From: Nitrospira sp. | Lineage (GTDB): Bacteria; Nitrospirota; Nitrospiria; Nitrospirales; Nitrospiraceae | Direction: 5' to 3' | DNA length: 57,900 bases | Assembly: GCA_016788465.1 (NCBI GenBank) | Contig: JAEURV010000066.1 | Location: forward strand, 1-57,900 | Part shown: piece after piece, positions 1-8,754 of the stretch | Layout: each line of letters starts with the position of its first letter | Numbering within the stretch: the stretch's first letter is position 1 | Translations under genes and position numbers: made by a program | Notes under the pieces: generated by a model | The model's database searches: none | What the model was told of the DNA's origin: nothing | What the model saw: only the letters and a program-made list of their open reading frames with translations

Positions 1-4
1 AACG

Positions 5-997
5 ATGGCACAGACACTTACCGGTGAACAAAAAGCGGCGATTCTGCTTCGTGCGATCGGAGAAGAAGCGGCTGCGCAAGTCATGAAGCAACTGGATCCG
101 AAGGAGATCAAGAAGTTGGGCAGCTTTATGAGCGGGACAGCCCAAATTTCACGGGAGGACGAAGAAACCGTCATTTCTGATTTTCAGGCGGCAAGCGCGA
201 CCGGCGGGGTTCAATTTCAAGGACGAGAGTTCATCAAAACCGTGCTGACGAAGGCATTGGGGCCGGACAAAGCAGCGCGGATCATTGAGTCCATGACGCA
301 GAAAAACTATCCGGGGATCGAGGCGTTGAAGTGGGTCGACGTGAAAACGCTTACACAAATGTTGAAGATAGAACATGCCCAGACGGTTGCCGTCATTCTT
401 GCGCATCTGGAGAGCGACCAGGCAGGCCAAGTCCTGGCCTCGCTTCCCGAGGATATGCGGGGAGATGTGGCGCTTCGGCTTGCCACAATGGAAGAAGTTC
501 AGCCGGATGTGCTGGAGGAGCTGAGCGATACGTTGCAAGAAACATTGCTGGCAGGAAAAGGGGTCGGCGCTCATAGCGTCGGAGGGGCTGAAGTGATTGC
601 CAATATTCTGATGCGAATGGATAAAACGAATGAAGGCGGCATCATGGCCCGCATCACGGAGAAAAGTCAGACGCTTGCCGATAACATTCGAGCGCTCATG
701 TTCGTGTTCGACGATATGGTGAAAGTCGATGATCGTGGAATTCAGGAGCTCATGAAGGAAATCAGCAAGGAAGATTTGCCTGTGGCTCTGCGCGGAGCGA
801 ATCCTGACGTGAAGGACAAGTTCTTTAAGAATATGTCGAGTCGTGCTGCAGAAATGCTGAAGGATGATATGGAAGCCAGAGGGCCGGTCAAAGTGTCAGA
901 TGTCGAGAAAGCACAGCAAAACATCCTCAAGGTGTGTCGAAAGCTGGAAGACGAGGGTCGCATCGTCATCGCCGGTGTGGGAGAGGAGATGCTCTAG
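5..997 (+). CDS. fliG: Flagellar motor switch protein FliG
   Basis: FliG sits on the MS-ring at the cytoplasmic face of the motor and transmits torque from the stator to the rotor. The 330-residue product has the usual family length and reads as FliG from end to end: an N-terminal domain that docks on FliF (starting MAQTLTGEQKAAILL), a middle domain around residues 110-200 (contains EHAQTVAVILAHL, the family's EHPQ-type motif with A for P), and a C-terminal charged torque domain (IRALMFVFDDMVKVDDRGIQ, around residues 225-245). The acidic and basic residues of that helix that contact MotA in other bacteria are visible. The start ATG lies four bases from the window edge, so the ribosome binding site and upstream genes (fliF would be expected) cannot be seen. 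The stop codon overlaps the start of the next gene. Confidence 0.97.
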   Translation: MAQTLTGEQKAAILLRAIGEEAAAQVMKQLDPKEIKKLGSFMSGTAQISREDEETVISDFQAASATGGVQFQGREFIKTVLTKALGPDKAARIIESMTQKNYPGIEALKWVDVKTLTQMLKIEHAQTVAVILAHLESDQAGQVLASLPEDMRGDVALRLATMEEVQPDVLEELSDTLQETLLAGKGVGAHSVGGAEVIANILMRMDKTNEGGIMARITEKSQTLADNIRALMFVFDDMVKVDDRGIQELMKEISKEDLPVALRGANPDVKDKFFKNMSSRAAEMLKDDMEARGPVKVSDVEKAQQNILKVCRKLEDEGRIVIAGVGEEML

Positions 998-2019
998 TGG
1001 CGTCGGCTATGACGGAGGCGACCACTCACAGACGAGGGCTCTCTCGGGTCCAGGGTACCGTCCTCGTCGTGGATGATGAGGAAACAATTCGGAATCTCTT
1101 TCTGGAACTATTCAGGTCTGAAGGAATCGGTGTCCGTGTTGCCAGTTCCGGACGGGACGCGGTGGCGATGGTCAAGCAGATCGCACCGACTCTGTTGATT
1201 GTCGATGTATTGCTGCCGGATGGAGACGGCATTGCAGTTCTAGAAGAAGTACAGAAAATCGACAATCGAATCATCGGAGCGGTGATGACTGGTTCGGCGA
1301 CCGTCGAGCTTGCGGTCCGGGCGATGAAAGCGGGGGCTCTTGAATTCTTCTTGAAGCCGTTTCAGCCCGCGGGACTCATTGCCGCAGTCCGTCGTTTGTT
1401 GGGGATTCATCGTGCGCGGGCGGAGAATTCGGTCGTCAAGCATGCGATCGTGCAATCCGGGGCCGTTCGACTACAGAATTTGCCTTTTCACACGTTTGAG
1501 GAGGGAGGGATATCTCGAAGAGATGACGGGCCGGAGGAATACGAACGTGGGGTGGCGGACGGACGACGGGAATTGGAGGCTCAACGGCAGCAGGACCTGA
1601 CGGTGCTGATCAACGCCGCCCAACAGTTTGATATGGCAAGAAAGACGGTGCGGCAGACGATGGAGGAGGACGTCATCAGATTGGCATTTCAAGTGGCTTC
1701 CAAGATCCTTCATGAATCAGCCGAGTCCTGCCGGGAGCAGATCATTGTCCAGGCCAAGGCCGGGATCAATATGCTTCGAGAGGCGGAGAGTGTGGTGATC
1801 CAGGCACATCCATTGGATGCCGGGGTCTTAGAGACGGCCAAGGCCGAGTTGTCAGCCGAACGGGAGAATTCCCTAGTCATCAGCGTGGAAGCGGTTCCAT
1901 CACTTCCACGGGGAAGTTGCCTCCTGCACACCAGTACGCGATTGGTCGATGCCTCCCTTGAGACGCAGCTGGCCCGTTTGGGGCGTGCTGCGCAGAATAG
2001 GGTGCAGTGTGAGTCTTAG
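997..2019 (+). CDS. fliH: Response-regulator receiver domain fused to FliH-like export ATPase regulator
   Basis: A 340-residue protein. Residues ~20-140 form a complete CheY-like receiver domain: acidic pair D26/D27 (VLVVDDEE), phospho-acceptor D70 (LLIVDVLLPDGDG), T98 (VMTGSA) and K120 (FFLKPF). Residues ~170-340 are FliH-like: a coiled, Gln/Arg/Glu-rich stretch followed by a helical/globular end (DVIRLAFQVASKIL). FliH normally binds and restrains the ATPase FliI and links it to the C-ring through FliN; it normally has no receiver. The gene lies between fliG and fliI, exactly where fliH belongs. GTG at 997 is preferred because GAGGAG at 983-988 is 8 bases upstream and the start overlaps the fliG stop by one base; ATG 1009 is an alternative. 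Phosphorylation control of export is inference. The kinase is unknown. Confidence 0.88.
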   Translation: MASAMTEATTHRRGLSRVQGTVLVVDDEETIRNLFLELFRSEGIGVRVASSGRDAVAMVKQIAPTLLIVDVLLPDGDGIAVLEEVQKIDNRIIGAVMTGSATVELAVRAMKAGALEFFLKPFQPAGLIAAVRRLLGIHRARAENSVVKHAIVQSGAVRLQNLPFHTFEEGGISRRDDGPEEYERGVADGRRELEAQRQQDLTVLINAAQQFDMARKTVRQTMEEDVIRLAFQVASKILHESAESCREQIIVQAKAGINMLREAESVVIQAHPLDAGVLETAKAELSAERENSLVISVEAVPSLPRGSCLLHTSTRLVDASLETQLARLGRAAQNRVQCES

Positions 2020-3316
2020 TCATTTCCTTGAGCATGTCGAACCTATCGAGATATCCGGGCGGGTGGCCCAGGCCGTTGGTATGGTGGTCGAAGGCTATGG
2101 CCCGATGACGACCGTCGGCGAGCTTTGTCATATCACGAGGGAGGGTGGAGAAGTTCCGATCATGGCGGAGGTGGTCGGATTTCGAGGGGATCGTGTGTTG
2201 TTGATGCCGCTCGGAGAAATGCGTGGAATCGGACCAGCCAGCCGCATCACCATGACAGGTCAGGTGGCGAGTCTTGCGGTCGGGCCAGGCTTGTTGGGGC
2301 GGATTCTGGATGGATGCGGGAATCCGATCGACGGGAAGGGAACACCGAAGACGAGTCATTGCTATCCGTTGCACGCGGACGCGCCGAACCCGCTCCAACG
2401 CACTCGTATCCAAGATCCCCTTGATCTCGGTGTTCGAGCGATCAATGGATTTCTGACTTGTGGACGCGGACAAAAGATGGGGATTTTTTCAGGTTCAGGG
2501 GTTGGAAAGAGTGTATTGCTTGGGATGATCAGTCGCTATACCAAAGCGGATGTCAACGTCATTGCCCTCATCGGAGAACGAGGGCGAGAGGTGAATGAGT
2601 TTCTTGAGCGTGATCTGGGGGCAGAGGCACTCGCACGAACCGTTGTGGTCGTCGCCACGTCCGACCAGGCCCCTCTGATCCGTCTACGGGCCGCCTTGGT
2701 GGCTACGACGATTGCCGAGTATTTTCGTGATGCAGGACAACAGGTGCTCCTGTTGATGGATTCCCTCACACGCCTCGCGTATAGCCAAAGAGAGGTCGGA
2801 TTGGCCATCGGGGAGCCGCCGACGACCAAAGGGTATACGCCCTCGGTATTCGCACTGCTGCCGAAACTCTTAGAACGTGTGGGAACGGGGCCTGGACAGG
2901 GGACCATTACCGGCCTGTATACCGTGTTGGTGGACGGTGATGATCTGAGTGATCCCATTGCCGATACGGCCCGCTCGATTCTGGACGGCCATATTGTGCT
3001 GTCCCGTGCGTTGGCCGCGCGCAACCATTTCCCGGCCATTGACCTGCTTCAGAGCACGAGCCGAGTCATGCGGGATATTGTCGGGAGGACGCACCATGAT
3101 GCCGCCAGGCAGGTGCTTGAACTGGTCGCTCGGTATCGGCAGTCCGAAGATCTCGTATTGTTGGGCGCCTACAAGGCCGGGATGAATGCGGTGCTCGACA
3201 AAGCCGTTCAAGCCCAAGACTCGATCAACGGATACCTCCGACAGGCGATCGACCAGCCGGCGAGTTTTGCGTCATCGGTACAAGAACTTGAGGCACTCGC
3301 TCGGCAGGCGGCATGA
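2009..3316 (+). CDS. fliI: Flagellum-specific ATPase FliI
   Basis: FliI is the hexameric ATPase of the flagellar type III export apparatus, related to F1-beta. The protein has the Walker A loop (FSGSGVGKSVLLGM), the catalytic glutamate region (LIGERGREVNEF), Walker B (QVLLLMDSLTRLAYSQREVGLA) and the family signature GEPPTTKGYTPSVF. Length is 435 residues from the GTG at 2009, typical for FliI. I chose GTG 2009 over an upstream ATG at 1949 because the longer form adds a run of FliH-overlapping sequence with no family resemblance, and homologues begin close to the ISGRV segment. The start overlaps the fliH stop by 11 bases, suggesting translational coupling, and the stop overlaps fliJ as ATGA. 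Confidence 0.96.
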   Translation: MSLSHFLEHVEPIEISGRVAQAVGMVVEGYGPMTTVGELCHITREGGEVPIMAEVVGFRGDRVLLMPLGEMRGIGPASRITMTGQVASLAVGPGLLGRILDGCGNPIDGKGTPKTSHCYPLHADAPNPLQRTRIQDPLDLGVRAINGFLTCGRGQKMGIFSGSGVGKSVLLGMISRYTKADVNVIALIGERGREVNEFLERDLGAEALARTVVVVATSDQAPLIRLRAALVATTIAEYFRDAGQQVLLLMDSLTRLAYSQREVGLAIGEPPTTKGYTPSVFALLPKLLERVGTGPGQGTITGLYTVLVDGDDLSDPIADTARSILDGHIVLSRALAARNHFPAIDLLQSTSRVMRDIVGRTHHDAARQVLELVARYRQSEDLVLLGAYKAGMNAVLDKAVQAQDSINGYLRQAIDQPASFASSVQELEALARQAA

Positions 3317-3753
3317 GTCTTGACTCAATCCGAAAGGTCCGTGTGCAGACCGTCGAGTCACTGATGATGGAATTATCACATATCGCACAAACGCTGACAC
3401 AGAGTGAAGAGCAATATCGCACCATGGAAAGTCAGATTCGGGCCGACGCCGAGGTGTATGCTCAACAGGCCACACATGGCCTCACGATCGAGGATTTGTT
3501 GGAATGGCAGGGGCGAATGGCTGCTCAGCGGTCTGCGCTGCAGCAACTCCGTGTCACGATCGATCATGCGACGAGTGTGTGGCAGCAGACAAAGGAGCGG
3601 CTTGTTGGAGCCAAGCAGGAGTGTACGATTCTTGAGAGAGTGGCTGAGCAGCGTCAGGCTGCAATCCAGGCGACGATCGCCAGACGAGAACAGCAAGCGG
3701 CAGACGAGGCGGCACATCGTCAGGTCTCTATTCGAGGTCGAGGCGACTCATGA
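3313..3753 (+). CDS. fliJ: Flagellar export chaperone FliJ-like coiled-coil protein
   Basis: A 146-residue, almost wholly helical protein rich in Gln, Glu, Arg and Ala with heptad-like spacing and no membrane segment. Size, composition and position directly after fliI match FliJ, the antiparallel coiled-coil stalk (like F1-gamma) that sits in the FliI hexamer, promotes its assembly and hands empty chaperones to FlhA. FliJ sequences diverge strongly, so the call rests mainly on position and fold. The ATG overlaps the fliI TGA (ATGA), and the fliJ stop overlaps the next start in the same way, so fliI, fliJ and motE are probably translated as a coupled set. Confidence 0.87.
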   Translation: MSLDSIRKVRVQTVESLMMELSHIAQTLTQSEEQYRTMESQIRADAEVYAQQATHGLTIEDLLEWQGRMAAQRSALQQLRVTIDHATSVWQQTKERLVGAKQECTILERVAEQRQAAIQATIARREQQAADEAAHRQVSIRGRGDS

Positions 3754-4505
3754 AGGAGCGCATCAGACCGATGAAGTCTTCTCCGTTCACCCGCAGGACC
3801 TATTGGCCGTGGTGTATACCAGGGCCGAGGATGAATCGGCGGACGTCTCTCTGGACGATGGTCTGGGGATTGGTCGTCTCCACCATCCTCTTTTGGGTCA
3901 TGGTTCAGTTAGGACAAGCCTCGTCAGATCCCAAGCCCAAGGCCTCGCCGGCACAACATTCTTCCAAACAAGAAGGACAAGCCTCTGCTTCAGGGGGACC
4001 GGCTCTGGAATCTGAAGGCAAAGATGGTGCAACGGTTTCGGTTCGGTCGACGGTTCAGGGGCCGGCGATTGAGATGCCCCGTGAAGTGCTCGAGATGTTG
4101 GACCAACGAAAGCGTGACCTTGATCGACGAGAAGAGGTCCTCCGTCAGAATGAAGAGCGGCTCATGATCGTGAGGAGTCAGGTTGAAGAGCTGCTTGAGC
4201 AGAATGAGGCTTTGGAGAAACGAATCCAGAGTGCACGGGCCAAAGAGGAACGGCCTGCGGCTCAACCGGCAAAAATTCAGGCGGACAAAGATCGTGCTGC
4301 ACAAGAACAACGGACGCAGCTGGCAAAAATTTTTGAATCGATGCCGTCGGAAGATGCGGCGGCGCGTCTTGAGCAGTTGCCGGACAGAAAGGCGATTGAA
4401 ATTCTCCGGATGGTCAAGTCTAAGACCGCAGGGGCGATCCTTTCTCAGGTGAAGGCAGACCGAGCCGCCAAACTCACCGAACAGCTGCTGGGACAAACAC
4501 CATAG
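3750..4505 (+). CDS. motE: MotE-like protein (membrane anchor, coiled coil, MgtE-N-like domain)
   Basis: A 251-residue protein with a basic cytoplasmic start, one membrane segment at about residues 33-52 (LWTMVWGLVVSTILFWVMV), a Pro/Ser/Lys-rich linker, a Glu/Arg/Gln coiled coil at about 92-165 (containing LDRREEVLRQNEERL) and a C-terminal MgtE-N-like helical domain at about 185-250 (FESMPSEDAAARLEQLPDRKAIEIL). This is the architecture of MotE, a periplasmic chaperone/stabiliser for stator components in Helicobacter and relatives, often annotated as MgtE intracellular region. It overlaps fliJ by four bases (ATGA). Another in-frame ATG at 3771 could be used. The fold assignment is strong; the exact function in this organism is inferred. 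Confidence 0.8.
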   Translation: MKERIRPMKSSPFTRRTYWPWCIPGPRMNRRTSLWTMVWGLVVSTILFWVMVQLGQASSDPKPKASPAQHSSKQEGQASASGGPALESEGKDGATVSVRSTVQGPAIEMPREVLEMLDQRKRDLDRREEVLRQNEERLMIVRSQVEELLEQNEALEKRIQSARAKEERPAAQPAKIQADKDRAAQEQRTQLAKIFESMPSEDAAARLEQLPDRKAIEILRMVKSKTAGAILSQVKADRAAKLTEQLLGQTP

Positions 4506-4983
4506 CCCATCGTACTCACGAGTGGTTCTTCGAGAACTCTGAATACCCTGGGGTGACAATACAAGTCGGTCGTCGTTCGTCAAACGCATCGCGGTTCACA
4601 ATTCGGACGCGTCACGAGACAGCCTGCACAGGCGGTTTTATCCTTCCAGAGGCTCAATACGGAACAGCAGGGTCCGGCCGTGGCTCAGGTACGAGACGGT
4701 CGGTACGTTCTAGTCCGATCGGTCTCTCGGTGCGGAAGGCTGGTTCAGTTCTACCTGGTCGTTCGTGCAGCTGGGTCGGCCTGTTCTGTTTAAACTATCA
4801 GAGAAGCACTCCAACCCGATCTGCAGCACAGCGAAAGTTCGTTTGGAAAGAACGTTGAAGGGGGCTCCTTCTTATTCCGATCTCTTTTGCCTACCACCTA
4901 GTAAAATTTTCCTCGTTCTCTCTCTCTGATCGCGAATTGAGTCACAACTCCTCGATATTTCAGTCCCTTAGAAATCACTAGCT
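4506..4983. other. Intergenic region between motE and the fliK promoter, no supported gene
   Basis: About 480 bases with no convincing gene. An open frame from GTG 4553 to 4858 has Ser/Arg/Gly-rich composition and no ribosome binding site. Another frame (same phase as motE) is open from 4557 to 4793 with a more protein-like composition but lacks an early start codon, so it could be the remnant of something older. The segment 4571-4615 resembles the dispersed palindromic repeat described elsewhere in this annotation. From about 4870 the DNA becomes pyrimidine- and AT-rich and leads into the sigma54-like promoter at 4984. A small stem GAAGG/CCTTC (4857-4871) followed by TTATT may be a weak terminator. 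Confidence 0.5.
4571..4615. repeat. Diverged copy of dispersed palindromic intergenic repeat
   Basis: Contains CGTCGTTCGT near its left end and TCGGACGC then TCACG near its right end, in the same order and at about the same spacing as the better preserved copy between motA and motB (57321-57387). Several positions differ, so the palindrome is partly lost. Confidence 0.55.
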
Positions 4984-4999
4984 TGGCACGAGGCTTGTA
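4984..4999 (+). promoter_or_regulatory. Sigma54-type promoter for fliK-flgD-flgE
   Basis: TGGCACGAGGCTTGTA matches the -24/-12 consensus TGGCAC-N5-TTGCW with one change (TTGT for TTGC). It ends 35 bases before the fliK start codon, leaving room for a short leader. The next genes are hook genes, which in many polarly flagellated bacteria use RpoN with a FleQ/FlrC-type activator. No such activator is encoded in the window. Confidence 0.72.
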
Positions 5000-5034
5000 A
5001 TAAGTCCTGCCGGAATCTTACGAGGACGCGAGTT

Positions 5035-6657
5035 ATGGACTTCATGGTAAACGATCTCCTCTCGGCCACACCAAGCACCGCCGCAGATGGGATTGCGCGG
5101 ACAACTCGATCTGCTTCTTTCAGCGGTCCTGCCGTTCGGAAGAGCTTTTCTTCTGTGTTGCAGGGGGTTCGTGGCGAAGAGAAGACGGGGAGCGTTCAGG
5201 AGGCAGATGGTCCTCGGGGTACTCACAAGGTGGAAGATCGACCGGACTCCAAGCAGAGCAGAGGTCTCAACGCGGCGTCGTCTCAAACGGAACAAGCTGA
5301 GTCCACACGGGCTCGCACCTCAGCAGGTGATAAGTTAAACGACGGTCAAAGTCAGATGACGGACAGTGCTCGGGACGAATCTGAATCGGCACTGCCGCAG
5401 AGCAACTCCGGATCAGCAGCTGATGGACAGGTGTTTGTGTCGATGGCATCGGCCGCTGCTTTGCCGGTGGGAGCTCAGACGATGGTGGGTGACGTGCCGG
5501 AGACGCACGATGGTTCAGTCGCAATAGGTCGCGAAGGTAGTTCATCCCCGGAATCGTCACCGGCACTTGTGGCGACTGATGATTCCGTACGGCAGGTCGA
5601 GCACCGATCACTCAAGCAGGGAACAACGGGTTTATCGACTGACTCGCCTGAACAAGCTAAGGATGTATCACTATATCAAAAGGGAACTGAGTCTCAGGGT
5701 AAGCAGTCCCATGAGTTAGAGGTCTCCGAGAAGGAGAATGGCGTGAAGGGGACCACAAGCGATTTTATGAACAGTCATGCGACGATCCAAACCTCACCAT
5801 CCGGTGGAACCGTTTCATCTTCCGATCATCATATTGCTCGTCTTGTTCAAACTCATGACGGGAAGCCGTTGCCGGAGAGTCAATTGGATCGAAACCTGAT
5901 TCCTCTTGATAAAGGGGAAAATGAGGTTCCTCATCCTGCAAAGGACAATCAGGCGTCCGTTCTTCCGCCGATTCATGAGGATCAGGGAGATGCTGGTCCA
6001 AGGACTCAGGGGATCACCCCTCATGATCAACCGATCGTTATTGATCAGAACGCGCCGTCTAGTCAGTCAGGGCATGAGCAGGATGGTCGACAGCAGGGCA
6101 ATCCTGATGCCAAGTTATTTCAGGGGATGGTTGTCGAGCTTCCATCCATGAATGGGCGGACAACGGAATCCTATGCGGCTGTCGCACAGAGTCAGACTGT
6201 TTCTGTGCCAACCGCACCTTCATCAACGGTCATTGTGCCGCCAGCGCAGCCGGCCTTCCCAGTGCCTGATCTGATTCAGCCACCGACGTCTTCCATCCTG
6301 CGATCGGTCGTGCTGGATGTGGCTCAACCGGACCTGGGACATGTGAACATCCGCGTTGCCATGATGAATGACTCCGTTCACGCCCACTTCTCGACGGATC
6401 GGGTAGAGGTTGGGCAGTTCCTGCTCAACGGGCAGGACAGGCTTCAAACCTCGCTTCAAGCGAATGGATTCGACATGGGACAATTTCGAGTTGACATCGA
6501 TCGTCAGAATGGTGGGCGATCGTTCCAACAGGGGCTGTTTCAAGAACAGGGACAATCCACACATCAAGGATCCCAGGGAGCCGTAAAGGAGCAGTCTCAA
6601 GGCTGGTCGGATGAGATGTACCGTCCTCTCCGGGGACGGCTGAACGTGGTGGCGTAA
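5035..6657 (+). CDS. fliK: Flagellar hook-length control protein FliK
   Basis: FliK is the secreted ruler that measures hook length and switches export specificity through FlhB. The 540-residue protein has the expected shape: a long low-complexity region rich in Ser, Gln, Asp and Gly (about residues 1-410), then a compact C-terminal hook-length-control domain (about 415-500, including LDVAQPDLGHVNIRVAMMND and FLLNGQDRLQTSLQANGF), then a Gln-rich tail. The Leu/Gln-rich pattern of the C-terminal domain is typical of Flg_hook domains. It starts just downstream of a sigma54-like promoter and precedes flgD by 18 bases. ATG 5044 is an alternative start. Confidence 0.92.
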   Translation: MDFMVNDLLSATPSTAADGIARTTRSASFSGPAVRKSFSSVLQGVRGEEKTGSVQEADGPRGTHKVEDRPDSKQSRGLNAASSQTEQAESTRARTSAGDKLNDGQSQMTDSARDESESALPQSNSGSAADGQVFVSMASAAALPVGAQTMVGDVPETHDGSVAIGREGSSSPESSPALVATDDSVRQVEHRSLKQGTTGLSTDSPEQAKDVSLYQKGTESQGKQSHELEVSEKENGVKGTTSDFMNSHATIQTSPSGGTVSSSDHHIARLVQTHDGKPLPESQLDRNLIPLDKGENEVPHPAKDNQASVLPPIHEDQGDAGPRTQGITPHDQPIVIDQNAPSSQSGHEQDGRQQGNPDAKLFQGMVVELPSMNGRTTESYAAVAQSQTVSVPTAPSSTVIVPPAQPAFPVPDLIQPPTSSILRSVVLDVAQPDLGHVNIRVAMMNDSVHAHFSTDRVEVGQFLLNGQDRLQTSLQANGFDMGQFRVDIDRQNGGRSFQQGLFQEQGQSTHQGSQGAVKEQSQGWSDEMYRPLRGRLNVVA

Positions 6658-6675
6658 GATTAAGGGAGACTCCAG

Positions 6676-7335
6676 ATGATCGATGCCGCAGGATTAAGTA
6701 CGACCGGGACCACGTCCACATCCACATCGGAAAAGACAGGACCTCGTGCACTAGGGCAGGACGACTTTCTCAGGCTGCTGGTCACACAGCTGAAAAACCA
6801 AGACCCGTTGAATCCGACGGATAATACTGAGTTTGTCTCGCAGCTTGCACAGTTCAGTCAGCTCGAGCAGAGCGCAAAACAAGCGCAGTTGCTCCAGCAG
6901 AGTCTCGATGCGCAAACGGCGTCTTTACAATTCACCCTGCTTCCCATGATCGGCCGCACGGTGACGATTGGTCACCCGTTGGTTCAGTTGGGAGAAGGAC
7001 CGGCGACTTTCGGGTATTCACTGGAGAAGAATGCCGCCAAAGTTCTCGTGAGTATTCAGAATGCGGAAGGACAAGTCATACGGACTCTTGAGCATCGGGA
7101 TCGACTGGCCGGACCTCATGCTGCTGAGTGGGACGGGAAGAACCAGGATGGCGTGAAGATGCCCAAGGGCTTGTACCGGTATGTCATTTCCGCAGCAGAC
7201 GGGGAAGGAAAGTCAGTGAAAGTTGAGGGGCGTGCCACCCTCACGGTGTCCGGTGTTCGTATGGAAGAGGGGCAGGCAAAACTCCTGGTCGGGGATTTGT
7301 CGATTGATCCGTCTGAAATTGTTGAGCTGAGATAA
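6676..7335 (+). CDS. flgD: Flagellar hook cap / scaffolding protein FlgD
   Basis: FlgD caps the growing hook and is discarded before filament assembly. The 219-residue product carries the N-terminal signature around residues 27-60 (DDFLRLLVTQLKNQDPLNPTD followed by FVSQLAQFSQLEQ), followed by the FlgD Ig-like and tudor-like region, with the conserved pattern of a hydrophobic strand, AAEWDGKNQDGVKMPKGLYRY, at about 155-175. A good ribosome binding site (AAGGGAG) precedes the ATG. It lies between fliK and flgE, the standard order for hook operons. Confidence 0.97.
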   Translation: MIDAAGLSTTGTTSTSTSEKTGPRALGQDDFLRLLVTQLKNQDPLNPTDNTEFVSQLAQFSQLEQSAKQAQLLQQSLDAQTASLQFTLLPMIGRTVTIGHPLVQLGEGPATFGYSLEKNAAKVLVSIQNAEGQVIRTLEHRDRLAGPHAAEWDGKNQDGVKMPKGLYRYVISAADGEGKSVKVEGRATLTVSGVRMEEGQAKLLVGDLSIDPSEIVELR

Positions 7336-7355
7336 CAAAGAGGAGGACTGTACCG

Positions 7356-8714
7356 ATGGGAATTCTGTCGTCGCTTTTTACGGGCGTCAGCGGGTTGAAC
7401 GCAAACGGGAATGCGCTATCGGTGGTGGGAAATAATATCGCCAATCTGAGCACAGTGGGGTTCAAGTCAAGCCGTTCGGTTTTTGCCGACCTGATCAGTT
7501 CTTCACTGGGCGGAGCGGGTGGAGCGATTCAGACCGGTCTGGGTGTTGCGCTCAACGGAGTGCAGGGGAACTTCAGTCAAGGTTCACTCAGTACCACGAG
7601 CAATGCATTGGACTTGGCCGTGGACGGTAACGGCTTCTTCATTCTTCGCGACACCGCCGGTGCGGCATATTATTCCCGTGCCGGACAGTTCCATTTGAAC
7701 TCGCAAAACCAGATTGTTGATCCAAGCGGATTCTTGCTCCAGGGATATCAAGTGAATACGAGCGGCCTGATCACAGCCAGCATCAGCGGGGTCACGCTTC
7801 CGACCACAACCGCGCCACCGAACCAGACCAGCACCGTCGATATAGGCGCGAATCTTAATTCACAGTCGACAACGGGAACGTTCTCCCTTGCAGATCCAGC
7901 CGGAACCTCACGGTTTGCGACGTCGATCAGTGTCTATGACTCCGTCGGCAATACTCATCTGCTTACGACTTACTTTACAAAGACGGCGCCAAACACGTGG
8001 ACATATAACGTGGTGGGAAGCACAAGCGAAGTTGTCACGGCTAATTATAATGCGGCCAATATCAACACGTCGCTTGGTCTCGTGCGGTTGGCTTCCGGTA
8101 GTCTGACGTTTACGACATCAGGTGCGCTTGATACCGAGAGCGTGGTAACGAGCTATGATGACGGAACGGCCGGGGGAACAGCCGGTGGTACCGTGGGGCA
8201 AGCTCAGATCGATTTTGTCGGAGCCACCGCGAATCAGGCCATCACGTTCAATTACGGTACGAGCGTCACCACTGACGGAGGCAACGGGATGAATTTGACT
8301 ACGCAGTTCGGTGCCGCCTCGGGACTGGTTCAGCAATCTCAGAATGGATTTGGGGCCGGAGCGCTGCAGACGTTCAGCGTGGAGACCAACGGAATGGTCA
8401 ACGGGAGATTCTCAAATGGCCAGGTTCGGCCGTTGGCCCAATTGGCGTTGGCGCGATTCCCGGATCCGCTCGGACTGGTGCGAACCGGAAAGAACACCTT
8501 TGCGGAATCCGGTACCTCAGGGCAGCCATTGATCGGCGCCGCCACGTCGGCCGGTCTTGGAAGAGTTCTTGCCAACACATTGGAGTTGTCCAATGTAGAT
8601 CTGGGGGAAAGTTTTATTGAGATGATTGCAGCTCAACGAGGGTTCCAAGCAAATTCCAGAGTCATCACGACGTCGGATGAGGTGCTTCAAGAGTTGGTCA
8701 ACTTGAAACGATAG
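7356..8714 (+). CDS. flgE: Flagellar hook protein FlgE
   Basis: FlgE is the structural protein of the hook. The 452-residue protein has the conserved rod/hook N-terminus (SLFTGVSGLNANGNALSVVGN then NIANLSTVGFK), a central Thr/Ser/Gly-rich surface region, and the conserved C-terminus (SNVDLGESFIEMIAAQRGFQ then ANSRVITTSDEVLQELVNL) that packs as coiled coil in the hook core. GAGGAGG lies at good spacing upstream. It ends the fliK-flgD-flgE group and is followed by a strong stem-loop. Confidence 0.97.
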   Translation: MGILSSLFTGVSGLNANGNALSVVGNNIANLSTVGFKSSRSVFADLISSSLGGAGGAIQTGLGVALNGVQGNFSQGSLSTTSNALDLAVDGNGFFILRDTAGAAYYSRAGQFHLNSQNQIVDPSGFLLQGYQVNTSGLITASISGVTLPTTTAPPNQTSTVDIGANLNSQSTTGTFSLADPAGTSRFATSISVYDSVGNTHLLTTYFTKTAPNTWTYNVVGSTSEVVTANYNAANINTSLGLVRLASGSLTFTTSGALDTESVVTSYDDGTAGGTAGGTVGQAQIDFVGATANQAITFNYGTSVTTDGGNGMNLTTQFGAASGLVQQSQNGFGAGALQTFSVETNGMVNGRFSNGQVRPLAQLALARFPDPLGLVRTGKNTFAESGTSGQPLIGAATSAGLGRVLANTLELSNVDLGESFIEMIAAQRGFQANSRVITTSDEVLQELVNLKR

Positions 8715-8728
8715 GTTCCTGGGTTCTA

Positions 8729-8754
8729 GCCCGGGAAGGACAGCCTTCCCGGGC
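8729..8754 (+). terminator. Strong stem-loop after flgE
   Basis: An 11-bp perfect inverted repeat, GCCCGGGAAGG and CCTTCCCGGGC, with a 4-base loop, beginning 15 bases after the flgE stop. No clean T tract follows (the sequence continues CGTGCTCTCCTCCCC), so it may end transcription inefficiently or protect the 3' end of the hook mRNA. Confidence 0.6.

Noticed and set aside
934-996. Longer start (ATG 934) for the REC-FliH gene
   Set aside because: It lies within fliG in another frame; GTG 997 has GAGGAG at 8 bases and makes a one-base overlap with the fliG stop.
4553-4858. 101-codon open frame between motE and fliK
   Set aside because: Ser/Arg/Gly-rich composition, no ribosome binding site, and it runs through the diverged palindromic repeat. 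The frame in the phase of motE (4557-4793) looks more protein-like but has no early start codon.
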